Below, one piece after another: positions 18,670 to 26,807 of a stretch of DNA of 64,000 bases. Source of the DNA: Cyanobacteria bacterium SZAS LIN-3 (GTDB lineage: Bacteria; Cyanobacteriota; Vampirovibrionia; Obscuribacterales; Obscuribacteraceae); contig JAFEAV010000001.1 in NCBI GenBank assembly GCA_018266215.1, positions 124,001 through 188,000 of the forward strand, given 5' to 3'. Below the pieces are notes generated by a model. It searched no databases, was not told the DNA's origin, and saw only the letters and a list, made by a program, of their open reading frames with translations. Positions within the stretch are counted from its first letter, which is position 1, and each line of letters opens with the position of its first letter. The translations under genes and the position numbers were made by a program.

Positions 18670-18703
18670 ATTGGGGCAAATTAGGGTCACGGACATAAAA
18701 TTT

Positions 18704-18719
18704 TGGGGTGTTTTCCCCA
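18704..18719 (+). terminator. Possible weak hairpin after the sugar transporter operon
   Basis: TGGGG and CCCCA arms around a TGTTTT loop, 35 nt after the permease stop. The stem is only 5 bp and no clear T-run follows, so termination is a guess. Confidence 0.25.
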
Positions 18720-18778
18720 CTGACAGACCGTCTTGGGGATGCGACTATAAAGCTCCCCCTCCGTGAGCCAGTGAAATT

Positions 18779-19792
18779 ATGGAATCGTCTCTTTTTGGCG
18801 GCCCTGAAAAATACTCTCCCTCCGCAGAACAGGCGGCCGTGGCAGCGGCAGTCTTAGGCACCGCGGCCCTGGTCATTGCCACCCGCGGCCGCGAAATCGG
18901 CGCCATGGCGACGGCAGTGCAGGAAACAGGCTGGCTGCCGAAGTTTTCCGGCAGACTCTTGAGTGCAGCGGCGAAGAAAGATTCAAACGCCATCTTTATG
19001 GAAGCCGAAGGGCACGTGACCTCGACAGCGGTCAAGACCGAAAGCGCCGGCATCCCGTTTAGCCGCTCGGCCGCCGACCAGGCCAAACACGAAGAAGCAG
19101 ACCGCATGCGCGAAATCGCATACAAAGCCAGCGATAGAGATGCGGTCGCCCGAGAAAAGGCCAGCGCTACCCTGAAAGCCATGGAAGAGCGCGGCGAAAC
19201 AGCAATGCATCCCGTGACCGGACAGCCGCTGACACCCAATGAGCGCTACTATAATGCCTATATCGACGCATTGCCCCGGCCCAAGACCGTGGAATTTGCC
19301 GAGGACGGCAAACTTATGCCCGGCATCTATCGTATGTCCTTCCAGGACTTCAAAGCACAGTTTGGCATCGGCGAACGCCGCGAGCGCCTCCTGGGTAATT
19401 TCGAACAAGCGCTCCGGGCCCTGAAAGTAGCGGGTGTTGAAGAAGTGCATGTCGGCGGCAGCTTTGTCACAAAGAAGGTAGCGCCGCATGACATAGACTT
19501 TTTGTGGGACGTAAACGGCAAGCCCTTCGACCGGGAAGTGCTGCGCTGGCACGACTACGGCGCACTATTGCAGCACGATAGCGGCGCCCTGAAAAACAAG
19601 GGCCTGCAGATGATGATCACCCCTCCGGAAAACGGCACCTACAAAGGCATGCAAAATTTCTTTGCCCACGAGCGTATGAGCTGGCCCATGCGCCGCCGCG
19701 GGGTGTGGAGCACGGGTGGTATGAACATCCCCAAAGGCCTGGTTGAACTCGACCTGAAAACTTTGCCAAAATGGTTGCCGGAAGGGGCATAA
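18779..19792 (+). CDS. Hypothetical protein with a nucleotidyltransferase-like segment
   Basis: 337 residues. The N-terminal 40 residues contain a small hydrophobic Ala-rich stretch (about 17-34), then a charged helical region. At about residues 200-245 the pattern LGNFEQALRALKVAGV followed by VHVGGSFVT...PHDIDFLWD recalls the minimal nucleotidyltransferase fold (G-S-x(n)-D-x-D). The same region then runs into conserved-looking HDYGALLQHDSGALKNKG. The resemblance is to small DUF6932-like proteins; catalytic activity is not shown. It stands alone after the sugar transporter and 20 nt before a small secreted protein. Confidence 0.7.
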   Translation: MESSLFGGPEKYSPSAEQAAVAAAVLGTAALVIATRGREIGAMATAVQETGWLPKFSGRLLSAAAKKDSNAIFMEAEGHVTSTAVKTESAGIPFSRSAADQAKHEEADRMREIAYKASDRDAVAREKASATLKAMEERGETAMHPVTGQPLTPNERYYNAYIDALPRPKTVEFAEDGKLMPGIYRMSFQDFKAQFGIGERRERLLGNFEQALRALKVAGVEEVHVGGSFVTKKVAPHDIDFLWDVNGKPFDREVLRWHDYGALLQHDSGALKNKGLQMMITPPENGTYKGMQNFFAHERMSWPMRRRGVWSTGGMNIPKGLVELDLKTLPKWLPEGA

Positions 19793-19812
19793 GTAGAGCA
19801 GAGGTTCTATTT

Positions 19813-20178
19813 ATGAAAAAACACACCGCTCTAGTAGTTGCCATGCTCGCATTGAGCCTGCTGCCGTTTGAGTTTTTAGTCGCCCCCAGCCCGGCCTGTG
19901 CGGAAACAGAGGCGGGGCTGGAAGCGCCCATGAATGTCAGGGCGGGACGTCATCGTGGCCGACACAGACTCCGTATGCAAGGTGGCATGAACGGCGGGCA
20001 GCGGCAAAATTTGACGCCAGAACAAAGGCAACAGAGGAAAGAAGCCCGACGTCTGCGCCGCCAGCAAAAGATGGCCCAGAGAGGCATGGGCGGCATGAAT
20101 GGAGCGGGTGGCATGGGCCACCACAAGCACAGACACATGAATCAACCAGGACAAGGACCGCAGCCGACGCAGCCATAA
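19813..20178 (+). CDS. Small secreted Met/Gly/Gln/Arg-rich protein
   Basis: 121 residues from ATG 19813 with AGCAGAGG about 8 nt upstream. Residues 1-31 are a signal peptide (KKHTALVVAMLALSLLPF then cleavage near ACA-E). The mature part is basic and low in complexity, with LTPEQRQQRKEARRLRRQQ, repeated MGGMNG units and a histidine cluster GHHKHRHM. The LTPEQ helix is distantly like Spy/CpxP periplasmic proteins, and the Met/His clusters could bind metal; both are suggestions only. Confidence 0.7.
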   Translation: MKKHTALVVAMLALSLLPFEFLVAPSPACAETEAGLEAPMNVRAGRHRGRHRLRMQGGMNGGQRQNLTPEQRQQRKEARRLRRQQKMAQRGMGGMNGAGGMGHHKHRHMNQPGQGPQPTQP

Positions 20179-20192
20179 CCAGGTAACCTATC

Positions 20193-20978
20193 ATGCTTCA
20201 AGAGCTCAACGACTGGCCAAGGGCGTACTTCGAGCGTGCCGACGGCAATCCCATGCTGTTCTATGTCGTCTTTGGTGAGTTTGCAAATTTGCCCGAAGTC
20301 TCTAGTTCCAGGTACCGTACAGAAGGTGTTTTCCCTGGTCTAAAACTTACGCACTGCTCACAAGCCGACCAGCAGGACGTGCTGGATGACTTCAGAACAG
20401 GCTACGTCTGGCAAGAATTTTGTCATGAAACTCCTGAGCTCACCAAAGCTGTCGCTGACGCGCGGGAATGTCTGATACTTAGCGGAACATTGGATGATCA
20501 GGTCAATCTCAATTACCTTCGCGACAGCATCGGACTGCTCACATTTCTCATTGACCATGGCGGTATTGCCATATCAGATCCACAAATGTTTCGCTGGTGG
20601 GCGCCCAACGACTGGAAAACTGAGGTCTTCGAGGCGGACGGTGCAGTCGCGCTAAGTCATGTAGCAATCCTGGTATCGGAAGAATCGGAACCGGGATTCA
20701 ACTGGTGGCACACGAGAGGTTTGCGCAAATTCGGCAGACCGGACCTTTCGGTTCACATGGTTTCGCAAGAATTCGAAGGTGCAATTAAAGACTTGTTTGA
20801 GAGATTTATCGAATTTCAGGCCCTCGGCGGCATTATTGCAGAAGGACAGGAAATACGCATGAAAGCCCTCCCGGCAGGCATGGTTTGCCGTCATGGAGGC
20901 AGTTTGGAAGACACTAACTTCAACAATGTGCATGTAGAAATATCACCTCCGATGTCGGCCCCCGGAACCAAACATTGA
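20193..20978 (+). CDS. DUF4261-like protein
   Basis: 261 residues, soluble, no signal peptide. The C-terminal half has the pattern WWHTRGLRKFGRPDLSVH followed by a helical segment FERFIEFQALGG, which I associate with DUF4261 proteins; the function of that family is not established. The N-terminal half has a run of hydrophobic strands (NPMLFYVVFG). The stop overlaps the start of the DUF1963 gene by one base, so the two are translated together and probably act together. Codon use is slightly more AT-rich than the window average. Confidence 0.65.
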   Translation: MLQELNDWPRAYFERADGNPMLFYVVFGEFANLPEVSSSRYRTEGVFPGLKLTHCSQADQQDVLDDFRTGYVWQEFCHETPELTKAVADARECLILSGTLDDQVNLNYLRDSIGLLTFLIDHGGIAISDPQMFRWWAPNDWKTEVFEADGAVALSHVAILVSEESEPGFNWWHTRGLRKFGRPDLSVHMVSQEFEGAIKDLFERFIEFQALGGIIAEGQEIRMKALPAGMVCRHGGSLEDTNFNNVHVEISPPMSAPGTKH

Positions 20979-21862
20979 TGGTTAGCCAACGTCAACAAAT
21001 AATTGATGAAATACAAGCTCTCGGTCTTTCAAATAGCAAGCTCGTATTAGATTCTCTGCGCCCGGCCATTCGGGTAATCGCTTCCAAAATCGACATCAAC
21101 GACCAGGAGATTGGCTCGTCGCGATTTGCCCTGATTCCGGACCTACCAGATTCCATAGAATGGCCCAGCTGGAGCGTTCCGGAGACAAATTGCAGCTTTG
21201 AACAGTATATAAAAAATCACCCCTCTCCCATTCCATTGGATTTCATCGCCCAAATAAACATGGCCGATTTGCAATCATTCGAAGCGGCAGCGGAACTACC
21301 CCAAAGCGGAATGCTCTATTTCTTCTATTTGTCATTTTGCGGCCCCTCTGGCTTTGATCCAACGGATAGAGGTGGATTCAAAGTAATCTTCTACGATGGT
21401 CCAATGGATTTGCTGCGGCGGCGCGAACCGCCAGAGGGGTGCTTTAAGGACTATGCGCCCTGCGCCCTTAAATTTGATGAGCGCTGGACACTAAGCAATA
21501 CCTTAGAGCTACCGGAACCAGACGCAACCGTGTACCACGACTTCTATTTCGATAGCAGTTTTAGTGAAGCGGGCGACCAAATTTTGGGTCAACCATATAC
21601 CTTACAAGGGGCAATGGAGTTGCAATGCCAGCTCACAAGCAACGGATGCAACACCGGTGATGCAACAGGCTACTCGGCTGAAAACCTGGAAAGGTTTGGC
21701 GCCGGTGAAAGAGACTGGCGCCTCTTGCTTCAAATCGACTGCAGCGATGAAGCTGATTGGACATGGGGCTGTGGCGACGGCTTAGTCTATTTCTGGATCA
21801 GGAAACAAGATCTGCTGGCGCTAAATTTTAACGATGTGTGGTTACACATGCAGTGCTCTTAG
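20978..21862 (+). CDS. DUF1963 (YwqG-like) protein
   Basis: 294 residues from the ATG at 20978, whose A is the last base of the upstream TGA; a TTG three bases earlier is less likely. Family marks include IGSSRFALIPDLPDSIEWP near the start, LDFIAQINMADL, SGMLYFFY, ILGQPYTLQG near residue 205 and the closing WRLLLQIDC...GDGLVYFWI. YwqG-like proteins are cytosolic, found widely beside toxin or stress genes, and have no proven biochemical role. Coupling to a DUF4261 gene is the notable point here. It is convergent with the HAD gene, with one base between the stops. Confidence 0.8.
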   Translation: MVSQRQQIIDEIQALGLSNSKLVLDSLRPAIRVIASKIDINDQEIGSSRFALIPDLPDSIEWPSWSVPETNCSFEQYIKNHPSPIPLDFIAQINMADLQSFEAAAELPQSGMLYFFYLSFCGPSGFDPTDRGGFKVIFYDGPMDLLRRREPPEGCFKDYAPCALKFDERWTLSNTLELPEPDATVYHDFYFDSSFSEAGDQILGQPYTLQGAMELQCQLTSNGCNTGDATGYSAENLERFGAGERDWRLLLQIDCSDEADWTWGCGDGLVYFWIRKQDLLALNFNDVWLHMQCS

Positions 21863-21863
21863 C

Positions 21864-22487
21864 TCAGAACCGCGCTTCCACCGGCCCCTTAAGCAATCCA
21901 TCAATCTCGGCAATCGCCTGAGCATTATTTTTAAAAAGCACCGCGTGCATGCCCACACCTCGTGCGGCCTCCACATTCACTTCCACGTCGTCTAAAAAAA
22001 CAGTCTCATCAGTCGGCACACCAACTCGCTGACAGGTCAGCAAATAAATAGCCGGGTCCGGCTTGCAGATATGCACCTCGTGCGAATAGATAATCAGATC
22101 CGCCATATCATCCATGCCATAGCGCAACTGTTCCTTCTCGCGCGCACCGATAAAGCTATTGCTGAGGATTGCCGTCCGGTAGCGGGGGCGCAGACCGCGG
22201 AAGTAAGCGACCAATTCTTGATTCAACTGCCCCAGATACTCCGTCCAGAGATCGGTGAGCAGGTCATCGAGTTGGGCGGGAGTCAGGTTGAAAGTCTCAA
22301 CAAGCCCGCGGCGAAACTCAATTTCAGAAATTGCGCCGATGCTGCCGGCGCGAAATAGCTCTGCCGATCGCTCTGCAAATTGCCCCGGCTGCAAGCCCAG
22401 TATAGCCTCCCACCGCCCGGGCCAATCAGTCCTCGTCGAGACTTCAAGGACGCCACCGACATCAAAGACAACCGCGCGGATATTCAT
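21864..22487 (-). CDS. HAD-superfamily hydrolase (subfamily IA)
   Basis: 207 residues from the ATG at 22487, four bases after the upstream serine hydrolase stop; a TTG at 22502 would add five residues. Motif I is VFDVGGVLE, where the second catalytic Asp is replaced by Gly as in epoxide-hydrolase-like and some dehalogenase-like HADs; motif II is ILSNS, motif III the lysine in CKPDPAIY, motif IV FLDDVEVNV. It is likely a small-molecule phosphatase, but the altered motif I leaves room for another activity. It is the last gene of a tightly packed minus-strand group with the serine hydrolase and SpoIIM. Confidence 0.85.
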   Translation of the reverse strand: MNIRAVVFDVGGVLEVSTRTDWPGRWEAILGLQPGQFAERSAELFRAGSIGAISEIEFRRGLVETFNLTPAQLDDLLTDLWTEYLGQLNQELVAYFRGLRPRYRTAILSNSFIGAREKEQLRYGMDDMADLIIYSHEVHICKPDPAIYLLTCQRVGVPTDETVFLDDVEVNVEAARGVGMHAVLFKNNAQAIAEIDGLLKGPVEARF

Positions 22488-22491
22488 CGGC

Positions 22492-23604
22492 CTAGAGCCC
22501 AACCACAGCGGCCTGAGCCATAGTCATGATTTCATCCAGGCGCTTGCCGTGACCGGGTTCGGGCAGCCGAGAATTAGTCAGATAGGTAAAGGACACGCCG
22601 CTGTGCGGATCGGCAAATGAATAGGAAGTACCCACACCACCATGACCAAAGACGTCAGGATGGGCAATACTGGAGAGTCCACGAATGGTCGGAGTCTTAC
22701 CCCGGAGATGCACTCCCAGAGCACGGTGCATTGGCGCACCGAAGAATTCATCAGGTCTATCGCCGGTATGATTGGTGGTCATATACTGCACCATCCGCGG
22801 TGACAGTATACGCTTGCCCCGCAATTGACCAAGACCAATGAGCATCTGGTAAAACAGGGCCACATCACGGGCGGTGGCATAACAACCGGCGCCGGGCATG
22901 CCGGAGAGATAAAAGGCGGTGTTGTCAAACTCGTCGGAGCGCTTATGCTCAGCCGCTTTCAAGCCATCGCCCTCACAGTAATAAGAGCCGGCCAGCCGCT
23001 TATGCTGGTCCTCGGGCACCCCGACATACATATCGCTCAGACCCAGTGGCTCGATTACTTCGCTGGCAATAAACTTGCGGAAGTCCTGGCCCGTTACAGC
23101 CTCGATCAAAACTGCCTGTACCCAGTGCGCCGCATAAGAGTGGTAAAAGACTTTGCTGCCCGGTTCAAAATCGAGGGGGAAATCACAGACTTCTTTCTGC
23201 AAAAGCTTATGATCGGCCCAGGCCGCTTCAGTCACCATGGCGTTGGGGAAGCCCGCCTGATGCGTGAGCAAATGAAAGGCGGTGACGCCTCCTTTGCTGT
23301 GCTTTGAAAACTCAGGTATGTAATGGGCCACGGGGAAATGCAAATTTAAAAGTCCACGCTCGGCCAGTATCAGCAAAGCGGCCGATGTAATTGGTTTGGT
23401 TTGCGAGTACAGTAACCAGAGAGTCTGGGCATCGGCGGCAACCGGCGCGGCACCATCCTGCGCCAGTCTGGCAACGCCAAAGACCCGCTCAGCAATGACT
23501 TCGCCGCCGCTGGCCATGGCTACGGCCGCACCAGGATATTTACCTTCGGCGATGTCCGCGTCGATGCGGGCATACAATCTTTCCAAACGTTTCTTATCAA
23601 TCAC
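22492..23604 (-). CDS. Serine hydrolase, class C beta-lactamase / esterase family
   Basis: 370 residues. The SxxK motif is SQTK (about residue 66), followed by the tyrosine motif region YHSYAAHW and a late HGGVG that replaces the KTG box, the pattern of EstB-like esterases and peptidase S12 relatives. No signal peptide is seen, so a cytosolic esterase or amidase is more likely than a resistance beta-lactamase. Its ATG overlaps the SpoIIM stop by 4 nt. Confidence 0.88.
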   Translation of the reverse strand: MIDKKRLERLYARIDADIAEGKYPGAAVAMASGGEVIAERVFGVARLAQDGAAPVAADAQTLWLLYSQTKPITSAALLILAERGLLNLHFPVAHYIPEFSKHSKGGVTAFHLLTHQAGFPNAMVTEAAWADHKLLQKEVCDFPLDFEPGSKVFYHSYAAHWVQAVLIEAVTGQDFRKFIASEVIEPLGLSDMYVGVPEDQHKRLAGSYYCEGDGLKAAEHKRSDEFDNTAFYLSGMPGAGCYATARDVALFYQMLIGLGQLRGKRILSPRMVQYMTTNHTGDRPDEFFGAPMHRALGVHLRGKTPTIRGLSSIAHPDVFGHGGVGTSYSFADPHSGVSFTYLTNSRLPEPGHGKRLDEIMTMAQAAVVGL

Positions 23605-24593
23605 GATTTAGTTTCTTCGTCGACTTTCTTGCGCGGAGCAAACAGATAAAGGATAAGGCAGACAGCCGTCGCCAGAGAGACAGTATATTTTACCTCCGGC
23701 GCAATGTCAGTGCGAGGAGAAATAAAGCCCTCAATCGTGCCGGCGATAAGCAATAGAAGTACACAACCGGCGAAGAGCTTAAAAGCGGGCCGTGCAGCCA
23801 TGCGCAAGGCATCGATACGTTTGTACTGACCGGGGAAAAGCATCGACTTGCCGATAAGCAGACCGGCCCCACCGGCTATAAAGATTGCGGTAAGTTCAAT
23901 CACGCCATGACCGGCCACAAACGCAGCCAGTCGCCCGGCCATGCCGTAGTCCTGACACACACCAAATACGGTGCCGATATTCATGCCGTTGAAAGCGAGC
24001 ACGACCAGAGTGCCGATGCCAAAAGTTATGCCCATGGCAAAAGCCAGGATCGTCACTTTGATATTGTTGGTGGCGATAAAACTGGCCACCGCCGGACTGT
24101 AATCCTGGGCAGAATCAGTCCACATCTTGTGCTGCTCGATCAGATGCCATTGCTCATCGGGCACCAGGGCGTGTCCGGGAGTGATCTCCATCTGGCCGAA
24201 GTGCGCGTCCAGCACGGCTTCCCGATAACAACCGAGAGCCGGAATCATAAAAACGATAAAGGCCGCGACCACGTAGAGGATGTAAGACTGGACCAGTTCG
24301 GGAAAGCCATGGGCAAAAAAGTTCCAGATGTCCGAAAGTCTATTGCGCCTATTTTGATAAACTTGATTATGCGCTCGGACAACAAGGTTATTCAGATAAA
24401 CCTGGACCTCACCGCTGAGCTTCATCGCCCGGGCCCTCGACAGGTCAGCAGAGGTAGCCCGGTAAAGACGACCCAACTCCTGTAGCTGATCGCGTTCAAG
24501 TCCCTTCAGGCCGTGACCATCGACAATCTTGAGGAGATCCTCTAGTTTTTGCCATGACATCCGGCGAGTCTTAAGCCAGCGTTCTACGTTCAT
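23601..24593 (-). CDS. SpoIIM-family membrane protein
   Basis: 330 residues with a soluble N-terminus (MNVERWLKTRRMSWQKLEDL is the typical opening) and about six membrane helices from residue 105 on. SpoIIM takes part in peptidoglycan remodelling at the engulfing septum of spore formers; homologues in non-sporulating bacteria commonly sit next to RDD and MoxR/DUF58 genes and have no clear role. Here the RDD gene is divergent with only 21 bp between the two start codons. No other sporulation gene is present in the window. Confidence 0.88.
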   Translation of the reverse strand: MNVERWLKTRRMSWQKLEDLLKIVDGHGLKGLERDQLQELGRLYRATSADLSRARAMKLSGEVQVYLNNLVVRAHNQVYQNRRNRLSDIWNFFAHGFPELVQSYILYVVAAFIVFMIPALGCYREAVLDAHFGQMEITPGHALVPDEQWHLIEQHKMWTDSAQDYSPAVASFIATNNIKVTILAFAMGITFGIGTLVVLAFNGMNIGTVFGVCQDYGMAGRLAAFVAGHGVIELTAIFIAGGAGLLIGKSMLFPGQYKRIDALRMAARPAFKLFAGCVLLLLIAGTIEGFISPRTDIAPEVKYTVSLATAVCLILYLFAPRKKVDEETKS

Positions 24594-24614
24594 CAGCTAT
24601 CCAGTAAGGGATCC

Positions 24615-25427
24615 ATGCACCAGCCCGATTATTCTATCTCTACCCCCGAAAACGTCGACCTACACCTTGAGATCGCCGGTCTCGGCAACAGGCTCCTGGC
24701 TCAGCTAATCGACGGGGCAATCATGCTGGGCGTGTTCCTCTTTATTTTACTCGTTGGCGTGCTCTGTGCCTTTGTCGTTACGGCCGGGAGCTTTGATTCC
24801 CAGACAAAGAGCATTCTTTTTGCCGTCATCCTGATGATTATCATCTTCCTGCTTTTCGTCGTCCAGTACGGCTATTTCGTTGTCTTTGAGGGCCTCTGGC
24901 GCGGCCAGACCCCGGGCAAACGCATGGCCGAGATCCGGGTTATCGAGCAAAACGGACAGCCTATCGGCTGGGCCGCAGCCATCATCCGCAACCTGATTCG
25001 CATCATCGACTCCATCATGTTCCTCGGCATCATCTTCATACTGATCGACAAAAACGAGCGCCGGCTGGGCGATATGGCCGCCGGCACGATCGTAATCAGA
25101 GAGCGAAAAACCGAGATTTCCACCTCGCAGATAAAGATGCTCACCGCCGCCAAGGCTGATGCCAGCGTCGATGTCGGCCGTGTCACACCAGGCGAGTATG
25201 ACATTCTCGTCGATTTCCTCCGCCGCCGCGAATCGCTGGCCAAGGCCCACAGACCGACTGTGGCGCAAAAACTGGCTGTGCACTTCAAAGAAAAACTCAA
25301 CGACGACGGCGCCCTCCTTGCAGACAGAGACGAAGCCGGCAAGGCAGTGGCCACCCTGAGCGACGACAAAGCCGAAGAATATTTAGAGCGGCTCTACCTG
25401 ACCTATCAACAGCGCGCCCAGGACTGA
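24615..25427 (+). CDS. RDD-family membrane protein
   Basis: 270 residues. The conserved R and D positions occur in LGNRLLAQLIDG (about 18-29) and in WRGQTPGKRMAEIRVI, the usual signature of the RDD domain; there are three or four membrane helices between 25 and 155. The C-terminal 100 residues are a soluble charged helical tail. Some RDD proteins act as Na+/H+ antiporters, but most, including the SpoIIM-linked type, are uncharacterised. ATG at 24615 follows an AAGGGA. Confidence 0.88.
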   Translation: MHQPDYSISTPENVDLHLEIAGLGNRLLAQLIDGAIMLGVFLFILLVGVLCAFVVTAGSFDSQTKSILFAVILMIIIFLLFVVQYGYFVVFEGLWRGQTPGKRMAEIRVIEQNGQPIGWAAAIIRNLIRIIDSIMFLGIIFILIDKNERRLGDMAAGTIVIRERKTEISTSQIKMLTAAKADASVDVGRVTPGEYDILVDFLRRRESLAKAHRPTVAQKLAVHFKEKLNDDGALLADRDEAGKAVATLSDDKAEEYLERLYLTYQQRAQD

Positions 25428-25450
25428 GTCGCAAAAGACCCCAAAGAAAA

Positions 25451-25478
25451 GACCGGGGCGGTACATCCGCTCCCGGTC
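25451..25478. terminator. Bidirectional terminator between RDD gene and citrate synthase
   Basis: GACCGGG and CCCGGTC arms, extended by CGG/CCG across one mismatch, form a strong GC hairpin between convergent genes. On the minus strand it is followed by TTTTCTTT, a good rho-independent terminator for citrate synthase; the plus-strand T-run is weaker. Confidence 0.75.
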
Positions 25479-25550
25479 TCGATCTTTCTAGTCTGTATTG
25501 CTTTGAACGGCAGTTAAAACCTTCAGGCGATGCCTGTCAGGCCGAGGCTG

Positions 25551-26693
25551 TTACTTGTTTGCAGCCTCTAACTGTTGTCGCTTTTCGAAAGGCACCCATT
25601 TCTGGTCGCGCTTGCCGACATACTCGGCGCGAGGGCGAATGAGGCGGTTGTTGGCGTATTGCTCAAGGATGTGAGCGGCCCAACCGGACATACGGCTCAT
25701 GGCGAAAATCGGTGTATAGAGGTCTATCGGAATACCGAGCATGTAGTAGACCGAAGCGGAGTAGAAGTCGACGTTGGCGTTCAAGCCCTTGTCGCCTTTG
25801 ACCTGCTCTTCCACCTTGCGGGACATTTCGTACCACTTGGTGTCGCCGGCTCTCTTGCCGAGCTCTTCGGACATCTTGCGCAGGTGGAAAGCTCTGGGGT
25901 CTTCGGTCTTGTAGACGCGGTGACCAAAGCCCATGACCTTCTCATGGTTGGCAAACATTTTCTGCAAATGCGGCAGAACGTTATCAACGGTGCCCATCTC
26001 GATGAGCATCTTGATTACTTCCTGATTGGCGCCACCGTGGAGCGGGCCTTTCAAGGCGCCGATAGCGGCTACTGTGGCCGAATAGAAATCGGTCAATGTA
26101 GCGGCGGCGACACGAGCGGCAAATGTCGAGGCATTGAGCTCGTGGTCGGCGTGGAGGATGAGTGCGATATCGAGGGAGCGGACAGCTACTTCGTTCGGCA
26201 TGGTGCCGCCGGAGAGCATATAGAGGAAGTTCTCGGCGAGCGAGCCTTCTTCACGGGGAGCCACAACCGGCTTGTCGTTTCTGATCAGATCGATGTAAGC
26301 AACGATTGTCGGAATCTGCGCGGTCAGTTTGACGGCCTTGCGAAGATTGGCTTCCTTGTCCATTTCTTCCGCTTCTTTGTCGTACATAGAAAGCATCGAA
26401 ACGGCCGTGCGAAGCGCTTCCATCGGCATCGCTTCCTTCGGGAACTTCTTCATTGCTTCAATCACAGCCGGCGGCAGTGCGCGGCTGGTTCTGAGCAATT
26501 TGTTCAGCCCTTCAAGCTCGGATTTGGTGGGCAATTGCCCGTTCCACAGAAGATAGATAACTTCTTCAAAAGTTGAATGTTCGGCGAGATCATGGATATC
26601 GTAGCCGCAGTAAATAAGCCTACCGGCTGTACCGTCGACATCACAGATAGCCGACTGCGCAGCTACAACGTCCTCTAGACCACCCTTGCCCAT
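25551..26693 (-). CDS. gltA: Citrate synthase (type II small form)
   Basis: 380 residues from ATG 26693, which has GGGGA 7 nt upstream; an earlier in-frame start at 26759 lacks a site. It condenses oxaloacetate with acetyl-CoA to start the TCA cycle. Visible marks are the substrate histidines in PLHGGANQEV (about H219) and GFGHRVYKTEDPRA (about H258), HADHELNAST, and the late aspartate in NVDFYSASVYYMLGIP. The length and the GHRVYKTEDPRA loop fit the 370-390 residue dimeric type, which includes 2-methylcitrate synthases; no prp genes are nearby, so citrate synthase is preferred. Confidence 0.93.
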   Translation of the reverse strand: MGKGGLEDVVAAQSAICDVDGTAGRLIYCGYDIHDLAEHSTFEEVIYLLWNGQLPTKSELEGLNKLLRTSRALPPAVIEAMKKFPKEAMPMEALRTAVSMLSMYDKEAEEMDKEANLRKAVKLTAQIPTIVAYIDLIRNDKPVVAPREEGSLAENFLYMLSGGTMPNEVAVRSLDIALILHADHELNASTFAARVAAATLTDFYSATVAAIGALKGPLHGGANQEVIKMLIEMGTVDNVLPHLQKMFANHEKVMGFGHRVYKTEDPRAFHLRKMSEELGKRAGDTKWYEMSRKVEEQVKGDKGLNANVDFYSASVYYMLGIPIDLYTPIFAMSRMSGWAAHILEQYANNRLIRPRAEYVGKRDQKWVPFEKRQQLEAANK

Positions 26694-26807
26694 GACATGA
26701 TCCCCAAAAAAAGAGTATTTGAAGATTTTATACACCAAATGACATGCACAATAGGGCAAATAATAGCCTTATCTTCATGGTGTTAAGCGTCAATTAGGTA
26801 TGCCGCC

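Noticed and set aside
22492..23604. Antibiotic-resistance beta-lactamase
   Set aside because: No signal peptide, and the KTG box is replaced by HGG, the esterase pattern.
25575..26576. 333-codon plus-strand frame opposite citrate synthase
   Set aside because: Citrate synthase motifs are certain on the minus strand.
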